Shown: one piece after another, positions 28,200 through 36,902 of the stretch | How positions within the stretch are numbered: the stretch's first letter is position 1 | How the letters are laid out: each line of letters begins with the position of its first letter | Assembly (NCBI RefSeq): GCF_004799035.1 | Contig: NZ_MWIO01000013.1 | Span: 1 to 64,000, forward strand | From: Rhodanobacter lindaniclasticus | GTDB taxonomy: Bacteria > Pseudomonadota > Gammaproteobacteria > Xanthomonadales > Rhodanobacteraceae | Length of the DNA stretch: 64,000 nt | Direction: 5' to 3' | The notes under the pieces: model-generated | Database searches by the model: none | What the model was told of the DNA's origin: nothing | What the model saw: the letters and a program-made list of their open reading frames with translations, nothing else | Program-made: the position numbers and the translations under genes

Positions 28200-28393
28200 A
28201 GCGCGCGGCAAATGACCACGGGATTTTGGCGGGAACTCGTCTGCCGAACGGCCGCCGAGAAAGAACCGCCTCACGAGCACAGTACTGCGCGAGCGGCGGC
28301 ATTCGCCCCGGCATCCGGCGACGTGCAGGCGGCTCCCGGTTTCCTTGCAGCGGCCCCCCCGATCGGCGGAGCCAGCTCGGGCAACGCCGGGGG

Positions 28394-29407
28394 TCAGCTC
28401 AACCCGATCTGCTTCATCGCCTTGCTCTTGATCCCGGCGAAGAAGCCCTTCTTCGCATGCGTTCCCTTGTCGCTGCTGAGCCCTTCCAGTTGCAGGCGGG
28501 AGCCCATGATGTTCTTGTTGGCGATCTTCAGCAGCGGGTCCATCTGCTTCTTCTTCATCAGCTCGACCTTGTCCATCCAGCCCGGCAGGCCGATGTCGGC
28601 GACGAACATGTTGGCGACCGCCGAGGTGTCGGCGCAGGTGAGCAGATAACAGCCGAGGATCGGACACTCGTTGAACACGGTGAGATCCAGCGTGTTGGGC
28701 GCCGCCAGCCGCTTGTTGCCGGCGCGCATATCCTTGATGTCCAGACCCAGCGAAAACAGCAGCAGACCCAGGCTGGCCAGCGTGTTGGCCACGCCGATCG
28801 CGGCGGTGGTGGCCGTACCGAAGTCGGCGAACAGGCCGCCGATCTTCGCTCCCGTCGCCACCGTCTGCTGGCCCAGCTTCACCGAATGCTGGGCCAGGTC
28901 GCGCTTGATGATCGCCTGGATCGCCTCGGCCGCCGCACTCGGGTCGCCCATGCGGAAACCGTTCTTGTACTCGTCGCTCTTGTAGAGGTTGTAGCCATCC
29001 TGCGCCACTGCCTTGCCCGCCTTGGCCAGCTTCACCGTGCTGGTGACCACGCCGAGGTAAGGCGTTACCTCCGACACCAGTTCGTGCAGCACCTCGCCGC
29101 CGATCGCCTCGATCACGTCGTGGATGTTCTCCACGTCGGCGCACTCGACCATGAAGTTCTCGAACGCTTCCTTCATGCCCGGCACGCTGGCGACCTTGGT
29201 CGCCGTGCTGCCGCCCTTGGCCAGCTTGCTGACGTCGGATTTCAGCGACTTGCCGGAGGACAGCAGCGACTTCCCCGTCGACAGCGTGCTGGCACTGCCG
29301 AACTTGAGCCTGGTGCCTCCGAACATGTTGACGACGAGCTGCCGGCGTGCCTTGGCAAGCTCGCCCATGGCGATGAATTCGGCGCGGCTCAAAGGTGTGG
29401 AAGGCAT
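28394..29407 (-). CDS. T6SS-linked protein of unknown family, possible membrane-active effector
   Basis: I do not recognise this 337-residue protein. It has no signal peptide. Residues 30-70 are Ser/Lys-rich, 110-150 amphipathic helix, and 189-222 a long Gly/Ala/Leu stretch (GGLFADFGTATTAAIGVANT followed by LASLGLLLFSLG) that could insert into membrane; a second, shorter hydrophobic run containing two Cys lies at 248-258. The C-terminus is Lys-rich. It is last in the T6SS strand run, 166 bp after the caspase-like gene, where P. aeruginosa HSI-I has vgrG-linked genes. Composition is high GC like the rest of the window, unlike its neighbour. Pore-forming effector, adaptor or immunity protein are all possible. 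Confidence 0.6.
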   Translation of the reverse strand: MPSTPLSRAEFIAMGELAKARRQLVVNMFGGTRLKFGSASTLSTGKSLLSSGKSLKSDVSKLAKGGSTATKVASVPGMKEAFENFMVECADVENIHDVIEAIGGEVLHELVSEVTPYLGVVTSTVKLAKAGKAVAQDGYNLYKSDEYKNGFRMGDPSAAAEAIQAIIKRDLAQHSVKLGQQTVATGAKIGGLFADFGTATTAAIGVANTLASLGLLLFSLGLDIKDMRAGNKRLAAPNTLDLTVFNECPILGCYLLTCADTSAVANMFVADIGLPGWMDKVELMKKKQMDPLLKIANKNIMGSRLQLEGLSSDKGTHAKKGFFAGIKSKAMKQIGLS

Positions 29408-29573
29408 GATCGCTGTCCCCTCAAGTGATGTCTCATGACTCGTGGCGCCCCGTGCTTCTCCGTGCTCATCGAACAGGCGGAGATGCCACCGGCATTAGAA
29501 AAGCGTGAACCCGACCCCGCCCTTGCTTATTCAGCAAGGCGAACCTGATCCCGTTACTGACCACAGAACCAAA

Positions 29574-30566
29574 CTAGATCAACCCTCCACGATAAAGCTC
29601 CGCATTCACCGCCACGCCACCCGTGGCCCCATACCGATTCGTGATGACTAGTTGAGACCCGCTGAAGTCGTAAATGAGCTTTCCATAATTGGACGTCTGA
29701 TTTCTGTCGGGAAACAGATTCATCATCCATTGCGCGCGTACCGGTGAATATGGAATATAACGAAGCGCAAAACGTTCCACCTCGTTGGTGGGAGCGGCAT
29801 TGGGATTGTTTGCAAACTTCATCATTACGTTGTTTCCAAAGTCCGCGTTGCTCATTTTCAGTCTCTGGAGCAGCGCCGCCTTTTCAATCTCAATCTGCTG
29901 CTTTTGCGGGCTGTTCTGCAACGCTGCCACCTCCTGCTTCTTGTCGACGTACAGCACTTGATCCTCGTTTTCGCATGTGTGCTTGAGGTCGCCATCGTTG
30001 GAAACCGCCCCGGTCCAAGCCACCATCCGAATGTTTCTTGCGCCACACAATTCGCGGAAGAACTTGTAAGCAAAACTGCTGGCCAACTCGCCGGAGGGAA
30101 TCATGCCTTCATGGTTCAGACGGACGTTCCTGCAACGCGCGCCGTAGCACATCACGAGGCTGATTCTGTATTTCTCGTCTCGTATTGGCATGAGAAGCTT
30201 GGCCAGGCGCCCGAGTTGCTTGAACGTACAGACAGAACCCCCGCTTGTGGAAAATCCTTCATCGGTGTCATCCGGCTTGCCGTGCAACACGAAAACGACC
30301 GTCCGCGACTTCTCGATATGCTTGCGGATGTCCTTGACGTCATCCTTGGACAAGGTGCCAGCCGCGTCCCTTGCAATGAGTTCCTGGCATGGGTAGAAGA
30401 CCATCCTTGCTCGCCCTTTTGTAACCTCTCGCTTGGCATAGACCTGCGCCGTGCCCGCGGCAGCCGCACCTGCGCCAAACTTGGAAGGATCTCGCCCCCC
30501 TTTCACCTTGCCAGTCGCCACTCGTGGACTGCTGTCTTCGAAATTGAGAATCGTGTAGTAATTCAT
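29574..30566 (-). CDS. putative clan CD (caspase-like) cysteine peptidase, T6SS-linked
   Basis: A 330-residue protein without signal peptide. The centre reads as a caspase-like fold: strand then His95-Gly in TVVFVLHGKPDD, a loop and helix (CTFKQLGRLAKLL), then strand and Cys140 in YRISLVMCYGARC, a further helix (ASSFAYKFFREL) and strand RMVAWTGAVSND. The His-to-Cys spacing of 45 is close to that of clan CD peptidases (caspases, clostripain, toxin autoprocessing domains). The assignment rests on pattern only. GAGGG precedes ATG 30566. Its GC is markedly lower (about 43% in a 60-nt sample near 29700) than the flanking T6SS genes, suggesting recent acquisition. It sits 120 bp downstream of clpV, where vgrG lies in HSI-I. 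Confidence 0.55.
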   Translation of the reverse strand: MNYYTILNFEDSSPRVATGKVKGGRDPSKFGAGAAAAGTAQVYAKREVTKGRARMVFYPCQELIARDAAGTLSKDDVKDIRKHIEKSRTVVFVLHGKPDDTDEGFSTSGGSVCTFKQLGRLAKLLMPIRDEKYRISLVMCYGARCRNVRLNHEGMIPSGELASSFAYKFFRELCGARNIRMVAWTGAVSNDGDLKHTCENEDQVLYVDKKQEVAALQNSPQKQQIEIEKAALLQRLKMSNADFGNNVMMKFANNPNAAPTNEVERFALRYIPYSPVRAQWMMNLFPDRNQTSNYGKLIYDFSGSQLVITNRYGATGGVAVNAELYRGGLI

Positions 30567-30686
30567 GCTGGCTGAATCCCTCTAAACATTGGCTGCCTTC
30601 CGCAAGTCGAGGGGTGGGGCGCAGGCCGGTCTCATGCAGATGTTCGATCAGTGCAAGCGAGATGATTTCTGGCCAGTCGGGCGCTT

Positions 30687-33434
30687 TTACCCAAACCCGT
30701 AAGAGAACTCCCCATCCGTCACGCCGACCTGCACTTTCGCCACCTCCTCGCCCGCAATCATCCTGGTGAGGAACGCGCGAGAGATATCCGGCAACATGGA
30801 GTTGGTCAGGATCGCGTCGATCATGCGGCCACCCGACTCGGTCTCGGTGCAACGCTCCACCACCAGCTTCACCACGTCCTCGCTGTATTCGAACGGGATC
30901 TTGTAGCGGGCCTCGACGCGCTTCTTGATGCGGTTGATCTGAAGCTTGACGATCTTGCCCAGCATCTCCGGGCTGAGCGGGTAGTACGGGATCGTCACCA
31001 GGCGACCGAGCAGCGCGGGCGGGAAGATCTTCAGCAGCGGCTCGCGCAGCGCCTTGGCCATGCCCTCGTGATCGGGCATCAGCTCCGGGTCCTTGCACAG
31101 GCCGGCGATCATGTCGGTGCCGGCATTGGTGGTGAGCAGAATCAGGGTGTTCTTGAAGTCGATCTGGCGGCCTTCGCCATCCTCCATCACGCCCTTGTCG
31201 AACACCTGGAAGAAGATCTCGTGGACGTCCGGATGGGCTTTCTCCACCTCGTCCAGCAGTACTACCGAATACGGCTTGCGGCGCACCGCTTCGGTGAGCA
31301 CGCCGCCCTCGCCGTAGCCGACGTAACCCGGAGGCGCACCCTTGAGCGTGGAGACGGTGTGCGCCTCCTGGAACTCGCTCATGTTGATGGTGATGATGTT
31401 CTGCTCGCCGCCGTACAGCGCCTCGGCCAGTGCCAGCGCAGTTTCCGTCTTGCCGACGCCGGAGGTGCCGGCCAGCATGAACACGCCGATCGGCTTGTTC
31501 GGATCGACCAGGCCGGCGCGCGAGGTCTGGATGCGCTTGGCGATCATCTCCATCGCGTGATCCTGTCCGATGACGCGAGCGCCCATCAGCTTGGCCAGGT
31601 TCATCACGGTCTCGACTTCGCTCTTGACCATGCGACCGACCGGGATGCCGGTCCAGTCCGACACCACCGAACCCACCGCCTGCTGATCGACCGAGGCCAG
31701 GATCAGCGGATGCTCACCCTGCAGCTCGGCCAGCTGGCCCTGCAGCTCCTGCAGCTCCTTCAGCGCGGCGGCACGATCGTCGCCCGCGAGGGCAGCTTCA
31801 CCCGTTGCCGGAGCTTCCTTGGCTTCGGCAACCTGATTGGCCGATTCTTCCAGGGCGCTGCCGGTGCCTTCGACCGGTGCGCTGGATCCACGCAGCTTCG
31901 CGCGGATATCCAGGATCTTGTCGACCAGATCCTTCTCCTTGATCCAGTTTGCTTCCAGCGTTTCCAGCCGCGCCTTCTGCGTGACCAGCTTCTCGTTGGC
32001 GGCTTCTTCGCGGGCGGTGACATTCACGCCGACGTTCTTCTCGCGGGCGATGATGCCCAGCTCGGTCTCCAGCGCCTGGATGCGCTTGCGGGTGTCGTCC
32101 ACTTCGGCCGGCACCGCGTGCTGGCTGATCGCCACGCGCGCGCAGGCGGTATCGAGCAGGCTGACCGACTTGTCCGGCAGCTGCCGCGCGGGAATGTAGC
32201 GGTGCGAGAGCTTCACCGCCGCCTCCAGCGCCTCGTCGAGGATCTGCACCTTGTGGTGCTTCTCCATCACGCTGGCGACGCCGCGCATCATCAGGATCGC
32301 CTTCTCCTCGCTGGGCTCGTCGATCTGCACGGTCTGGAAGCGGCGGGTCAGCGCCGGGTCCTTCTCGATGTGCTTCTTGTATTCGGCCCAGGTGGTGGCG
32401 CCGATCGTGCGCAGGTTGCCGCGCGCCAGCGCCGGCTTGAGCAGATTCGCCGCGTCGCCGGTGCCGGCCGCGCCGCCGGCGCCGACCAGGGTGTGTGCCT
32501 CGTCGATGAACAGGATGATCGGCTTGGTCGAGGACTGCACCTCCTCGATCACCTGCTTCAGGCGGTTCTCGAACTCGCCCTTCATGCTGGCGCCGGCCTG
32601 CAGCAGGCCCACGTCGAGCACGCGCAACTGCACGTCCTTCAGCGGTGGCGGCACGTCGCCGATGGCGATGCGCATGGCGAAACCCTCGATCACCGCCGTC
32701 TTGCCCACACCGGCCTCGCCGACCAGCATCGGGTTGTTCTGGCGGCGGCGCATGAGGATGTCGACCAGCTGGCGGATCTCGTCGTCACGACCGACGATCG
32801 GGTCCATCTTGCCGTCGCGCGCCTGTGCGGTGAGGTCGATGGTGAATTGCGCCAGTGCCTCCTGCTTGCCCATCTGTGCGGGCGACATCGCGCCGCTGGC
32901 CTCGCCGGGCGCGCTGCCGCCGCCCATCCTGAAGCCGTCGTTGGCGCTCTGCCCGTCCTCGGGCGAGCCGCCGACCACCTCGGCGAACTTCTCCACCAAT
33001 GCTTCGGGCTTGATCTTGTCGAACTCGGCGGAAATGTTGACCAGCGCGTTGCGCAGGTTGCGCGTGCGCAGGCAACCGACGATCAGGTAACCGGTGCGCA
33101 CCTGTGCCTCGCCGAACATCAGCGTGGCGAACACCCAGCCGCGCTCGACCGCCTCTTCGACGTTGCTGGACAGATCGGAAATGGACGAGGAGCCGCGCGG
33201 CAGCCGGTCCAGCGCATCGGTGATGTCGCGCGCCAGGTTCGACGGGTTGAGGTTGAACTGCTTGACGATGCGGTGCAGGTCCGAATCCTGCAGCTGCAGG
33301 ATCTGGTGGATCCAGTGCACCAGCTCCACGTACGGATTGCCGCGCAGTTTGCAGAACACGGTGGCGCTTTCGATGCACCGGAAAGCGAGCTTGTTGAGTT
33401 TCCCGAACAGCGCGCCGCGACTGATCTCGGCCAT
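30687..33434 (-). CDS. clpV: T6SS sheath-disassembly ATPase ClpV (TssH)
   Basis: A 915-residue AAA+ disaggregase of the ClpB family. The N-domain (about 1-160) lacks the ClpB consensus and binds the TssB/TssC sheath. Two AAA modules follow: Walker A GEAGVGKT (239-246) with DEAHTLVGAGG, and Walker A GTSGVGKT (656-663), with a coiled-coil middle domain between (about 410-570). An Ala/Glu-rich insertion lies about residues 530-560. ClpV recycles contracted sheaths with ATP. It ends the recognisable apparatus genes in the run tssB-C-hcp-tagJ-E-F-G-H, the HSI-I order. Confidence 0.96.
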   Translation of the reverse strand: MAEISRGALFGKLNKLAFRCIESATVFCKLRGNPYVELVHWIHQILQLQDSDLHRIVKQFNLNPSNLARDITDALDRLPRGSSSISDLSSNVEEAVERGWVFATLMFGEAQVRTGYLIVGCLRTRNLRNALVNISAEFDKIKPEALVEKFAEVVGGSPEDGQSANDGFRMGGGSAPGEASGAMSPAQMGKQEALAQFTIDLTAQARDGKMDPIVGRDDEIRQLVDILMRRRQNNPMLVGEAGVGKTAVIEGFAMRIAIGDVPPPLKDVQLRVLDVGLLQAGASMKGEFENRLKQVIEEVQSSTKPIILFIDEAHTLVGAGGAAGTGDAANLLKPALARGNLRTIGATTWAEYKKHIEKDPALTRRFQTVQIDEPSEEKAILMMRGVASVMEKHHKVQILDEALEAAVKLSHRYIPARQLPDKSVSLLDTACARVAISQHAVPAEVDDTRKRIQALETELGIIAREKNVGVNVTAREEAANEKLVTQKARLETLEANWIKEKDLVDKILDIRAKLRGSSAPVEGTGSALEESANQVAEAKEAPATGEAALAGDDRAAALKELQELQGQLAELQGEHPLILASVDQQAVGSVVSDWTGIPVGRMVKSEVETVMNLAKLMGARVIGQDHAMEMIAKRIQTSRAGLVDPNKPIGVFMLAGTSGVGKTETALALAEALYGGEQNIITINMSEFQEAHTVSTLKGAPPGYVGYGEGGVLTEAVRRKPYSVVLLDEVEKAHPDVHEIFFQVFDKGVMEDGEGRQIDFKNTLILLTTNAGTDMIAGLCKDPELMPDHEGMAKALREPLLKIFPPALLGRLVTIPYYPLSPEMLGKIVKLQINRIKKRVEARYKIPFEYSEDVVKLVVERCTETESGGRMIDAILTNSMLPDISRAFLTRMIAGEEVAKVQVGVTDGEFSYGFG

Positions 33435-33503
33435 GTCATTGATCCTCTGTGTTGATTGCCAATCCCATCATGTCTGCTGCCACGTCGATCCGGCCGCCGG
33501 CGG

Positions 33504-34526
33504 CTATCCCACCGGCTGCAGCACGACCTCATCGACGTCAGCGGCGTGCCGGGGCGACCCCAGCCACGTCGTCAGCCCCATCCTTCCGTCGCGCCCCAGG
33601 CGCGTCACCGGCACGTCAGCCCTTTTCAGGACCAGCTGCACGTCCCAGGCTTTTTCCTCGCCGAGATAGGTCTTCACGGCGGCGACCAGCTGCCGGAGCG
33701 CGTCGCCGCCCGGCAGGAAATTGTTGAACTGGGCGCGGCTGAGCGGCCCCAGGCGCAGGCGGAAACGCTGCTGGCTGCCGCGCACGTACTGCCCGGTGAC
33801 CGTGGTCAGGCCCAATGCAGCCACGTCACTCGAGCTGCCCAGGCGCAGCAGCGAATCGGACGGCAGCCGCATCCACTCAGCAATGAACTCGACGATATCC
33901 ACCGGCACGCGGAAAAATCGCTCCAGCATGCCCTGCAGACCCTCGGCGTTGCGTGCCTGTTGCAACAGGCGCCCCGCGAAGAACCGCTTGAACTGGTCCG
34001 GCAGCGCGTCGCGATCGTCCAGATCCGGCGTGGCCAGGCCTACCAGGGCGCCCATGTACAACCGGAAACGGTCCTCCTCGGGACGATCCATCTGCACCGT
34101 GGGCTGGGCATCGGCCCAGCTGCGGTAGAACAGGCTCATCATGCGGTGGTGGAAGATGTCGGCGAATGCACGGAACGTGCTGTCGCGGGAATTCATCTCG
34201 CGGTCCATCGCATATTCGGTCAGGTGCAGCGGCAGTGGCCCGTTGGGGCCGAACAAGCCGAAGAACAAGCCGTGCATGCGCGCCGGCCTGCCGCCACCGC
34301 CGGGCTGGTAGCTGTCCACGGTTCTCGGCGCGAACGCCAGCGACGGCGTCTGGCCGAGCCTCACGAAGTCGTCGCTGGCCTTGGTCGACTGGCCCAGCCG
34401 CGGACGCTCCGGGAACGCGCACTCCAACCGCCGGATCGCTTCGAAGAACTCGAAGGACTCGGGGTGGTCGCGCAGCGCATTCTCCAGCGCTACAGCGTCT
34501 GCCGTGTTCCCAACCGGGCGGGCCAT
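33504..34526 (-). CDS. tssG: T6SS baseplate protein TssG
   Basis: The 340-residue protein matches TssG (ImpH/VasB, DUF1305): PESFEFFEAIRRLE near the N-terminus, GLFGPNGPLPLHLTEY (about 88-103), and TTVTGQYVRGSQQRFRLRLG near the C-terminus. TssG with TssE, TssF and TssK builds the baseplate wedge that seeds tail assembly. Its start lies inside the end of tssF (37-bp overlap), so translation is coupled, consistent with the TssF2-TssG stoichiometry needing tight co-expression. ATG 34526 gives the complete family N-terminus. Confidence 0.95.
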   Translation of the reverse strand: MARPVGNTADAVALENALRDHPESFEFFEAIRRLECAFPERPRLGQSTKASDDFVRLGQTPSLAFAPRTVDSYQPGGGGRPARMHGLFFGLFGPNGPLPLHLTEYAMDREMNSRDSTFRAFADIFHHRMMSLFYRSWADAQPTVQMDRPEEDRFRLYMGALVGLATPDLDDRDALPDQFKRFFAGRLLQQARNAEGLQGMLERFFRVPVDIVEFIAEWMRLPSDSLLRLGSSSDVAALGLTTVTGQYVRGSQQRFRLRLGPLSRAQFNNFLPGGDALRQLVAAVKTYLGEEKAWDVQLVLKRADVPVTRLGRDGRMGLTTWLGSPRHAADVDEVVLQPVG

Positions 34527-36373
34527 CGGGCGACCTCGTTGCGTTCCAGCGTGCGCAGAACGGTTTCAGTGAAGGAGTTGATCGATACGTATCGGGCAAA
34601 GAACTGCTGCATCACGGCGCCCAGCAGGAACGCGCCGGTGCCTTCGAAGGCACCGTCGTCGCAGGTGAGGGTGATCTCCAGGCCACGGCCAAAAGTGATC
34701 GGGCCCGGCAACGGGATACGCCGCACGATGGATTGCGAGCTGACCGCCTTGAGTCCCTCGATCTGGCGCCGCGCACCGGAATCGAATTCGTCGCAGTAGA
34801 GGGTCAGCATCTCGCGCAGCGCTGCGGCGCCTTCGCCTGCGTTGTTCTCCAGCAGGGAGACATAGTTGAGTTGCAGGTGACTGAGCAGGCGCCATGCGGT
34901 CTCGCCGGTAGCCACCGAGGCGCGTGGCTTGGTCGGACCGGCGACGCAGCGGATCGACTCCACCGGCGCGCCGGTCTCCAGGGTGAAATCGGTATGCGAT
35001 TTGCCGACCGGCATCTGCAGCGGCAGATCGCGGTTGGTGCACATCAGCTGCATGCCGATCTGGCGCAGCTCGGTCGAGTACGGCGCCTCGCTGGAGTCGA
35101 CCAGCGAGATGTACATCTCGTTGCCGATGTAACTGGAACGCGCACCCTGGCGCTTCTGCCTGGAGGAAAGCAGCCGCGGTTCGCGCCGGATCGTGTAGTA
35201 GGCCGAGTGCCGGGCGTGCCAGCTGCGCTCATCGCAGCCGTAGAACGGCAGGAAGCGCTGTTCCGGCTCCTGCCGGTCGCCGAAACCCTCGACGTTGCCG
35301 ATGCTGTGGATCTCGAAATCCATCGGCCGGGTGCGATCGGCAAGGATGTGGTACTCGCTGGTGCCCTGCTTGAGGTGGATGCGATCGGCCCGCCGCGGGA
35401 ACAGGTTGATCGCCGGGGTGCAGAACAGCCGGAAATTGCTCACGTCGACGGCGTTGTGCAGGCTGGCCACGCTGCGATCAAACAGCACCACGATCTCGAA
35501 CTCGCTGCCCTTGGCGCGGGCCAGCAGCGGCTGCAGGCCGGTGAACTCGGCGAACAGGAAGCGCTCCGGGCAGGCGAAGTATTCCTGCAGCAACCGGTAG
35601 CCGCTGAACGAACGACCGGAATACGGAATGAGCGCTTCGTCGTCATCGAAGCCGCGCCGCTGGATGCGGTTGGCGTCGTGGCTCTCGCTGATCGTTCCGG
35701 ATGCGCCTTGCGCCCGCACCTGGTAGCCGACCGCGTTGCCCAGCAGTTGCTCGTACAGGCGCTTGGGCAGCTCGTCGGTGCCGGCAACGAATACCGGCAA
35801 CCGATCCAACGCCAGCATGTTGGCCTGGGCACCGGCGGTGACACGAAACTTCAGACGCAGTCCGGCACGCACGGTCTTGCCCGCCGGCAGTACCACCCCG
35901 GCGGCGGCAATCGCGGCGGGCGTCTCGAAGTACTTCGCCTCGGTCAGCTCCAGCGGCCACAGGGTGACCTCGTGGGCGGTGCGGTATTCGCAGGCGGTGC
36001 GGTCATCCTTGCCGATCAAGCTGCGCAAGGCCGTGTGCCGGGCCACCTTGTGGCCAGCCAGCAGCCCGCTCTCCTTCAGATCCGGGTACATCTGCACCAC
36101 GGTCATCGACGGTACCGGTGCCAGGTAATGCGGGTAGATCATCTCCAGCAGGTGCTGGGTGAACACCGGATACTGCGCGTCGAGCTTGAGCTGCACGCGC
36201 GCGGCCAGGAAGGCAAAGCCTTCCAGCAGGCGTTCCACGTAAGGATCGGCGCACTCGAAGCCTTCCAGGCCGAGTCGACCGGCGATCTTGGGATATTCGC
36301 GGGCGAACTCGCCGCCCATTTCGCGAACGTGTTGCAGCTCCCGGTTGTAGTAGCGCAGCAGTCTGGGGTCCAT
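34490..36373 (-). CDS. tssF: T6SS baseplate protein TssF
   Basis: This 627-residue protein is a clear TssF (ImpG/VasA, DUF879): it opens with DPRLLRYYNRELQHVREMGG and has EYPKIAGRLGL, PYVERLLEGFAFL and PHYLAPVPSM, all conserved. TssF forms the core of the baseplate wedge with TssG and binds TssK. It starts 6 bp after tssE and overlaps tssG by 37 bp, indicating a tightly translated unit. Confidence 0.96.
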   Translation of the reverse strand: MDPRLLRYYNRELQHVREMGGEFAREYPKIAGRLGLEGFECADPYVERLLEGFAFLAARVQLKLDAQYPVFTQHLLEMIYPHYLAPVPSMTVVQMYPDLKESGLLAGHKVARHTALRSLIGKDDRTACEYRTAHEVTLWPLELTEAKYFETPAAIAAAGVVLPAGKTVRAGLRLKFRVTAGAQANMLALDRLPVFVAGTDELPKRLYEQLLGNAVGYQVRAQGASGTISESHDANRIQRRGFDDDEALIPYSGRSFSGYRLLQEYFACPERFLFAEFTGLQPLLARAKGSEFEIVVLFDRSVASLHNAVDVSNFRLFCTPAINLFPRRADRIHLKQGTSEYHILADRTRPMDFEIHSIGNVEGFGDRQEPEQRFLPFYGCDERSWHARHSAYYTIRREPRLLSSRQKRQGARSSYIGNEMYISLVDSSEAPYSTELRQIGMQLMCTNRDLPLQMPVGKSHTDFTLETGAPVESIRCVAGPTKPRASVATGETAWRLLSHLQLNYVSLLENNAGEGAAALREMLTLYCDEFDSGARRQIEGLKAVSSQSIVRRIPLPGPITFGRGLEITLTCDDGAFEGTGAFLLGAVMQQFFARYVSINSFTETVLRTLERNEVARWPARLGTRQTL

Positions 36374-36379
36374 GGGTGA

Positions 36380-36883
36380 TCAGCCGAAGCCCTCCGACAC
36401 CTTGAAGTTGCCCGTCTCGAGGTCGACCTCGGTCTTCAGGTACAGATTCAACGGGATCGGCTGCGCCCACATTTCCGATTCGATGTTGAAGATCAGCGCC
36501 TGGCGATCCATGCGCTTGCCGAGCGCGTTGACGCTGACGCGCAAGGTATTGGCGGTCAGCCGCGGCTCGTAGGCAACGATGGCGTCGCGCACACGACGCT
36601 GCAGCGCTTCCGCGTTGATGCCGGACAGCGCCACACCGGTGAGATCCGGAATGCCGAAGTTCAGCACCGAGCGGGAAACCTCGGAATACTCCTCGAGCTC
36701 GACGCTCGCCTCCAGGCTCACGCAATTCAACAGCCAGGAAATGTCGCGGGTGACGCATTCGCGCAACCGCGATACGGAGAGCACGCGCTTCTCGCGGCTT
36801 TCCTCCAGCTTGCCCGGCTCATCGTCGGTCAGGCGATCTAGCAGCGAAGGCTGAAGTCGTTCCTGGGTGGTGAGTTCAGCCAT
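36380..36883 (-). CDS. tssE: T6SS baseplate protein TssE (gp25-like)
   Basis: A 167-residue homologue of phage T4 gp25. The gp25 lysozyme-like core covers about residues 45-150, with VLNFGIPDL and the conserved AIVAYEPRL. TssE links the baseplate to the first sheath ring. Slightly longer than average because of an N-terminal extension rich in Leu/Glu/Arg. It lies between tagJ and tssF with short gaps of 19 and 6 bp. Confidence 0.94.
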   Translation of the reverse strand: MAELTTQERLQPSLLDRLTDDEPGKLEESREKRVLSVSRLRECVTRDISWLLNCVSLEASVELEEYSEVSRSVLNFGIPDLTGVALSGINAEALQRRVRDAIVAYEPRLTANTLRVSVNALGKRMDRQALIFNIESEMWAQPIPLNLYLKTEVDLETGNFKVSEGFG

Positions 36884-36902
36884 GGAAGGTCAGTGCTCCC
36901 GC

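Noticed and set aside
29521-29539. Terminator between the two unknown T6SS-linked genes (CCTTGCT/AGCAAGG)
   Set aside because: Only a 7-bp stem without a T-run on the minus strand; too weak to call.
30567-30686. Possible small gene between clpV and the caspase-like gene (reads KAPDWPEIISLALIEHLHE in one minus-strand frame)
   Set aside because: No start codon or ribosome site, and the frame runs into the next gene out of register. Treated as spacer.
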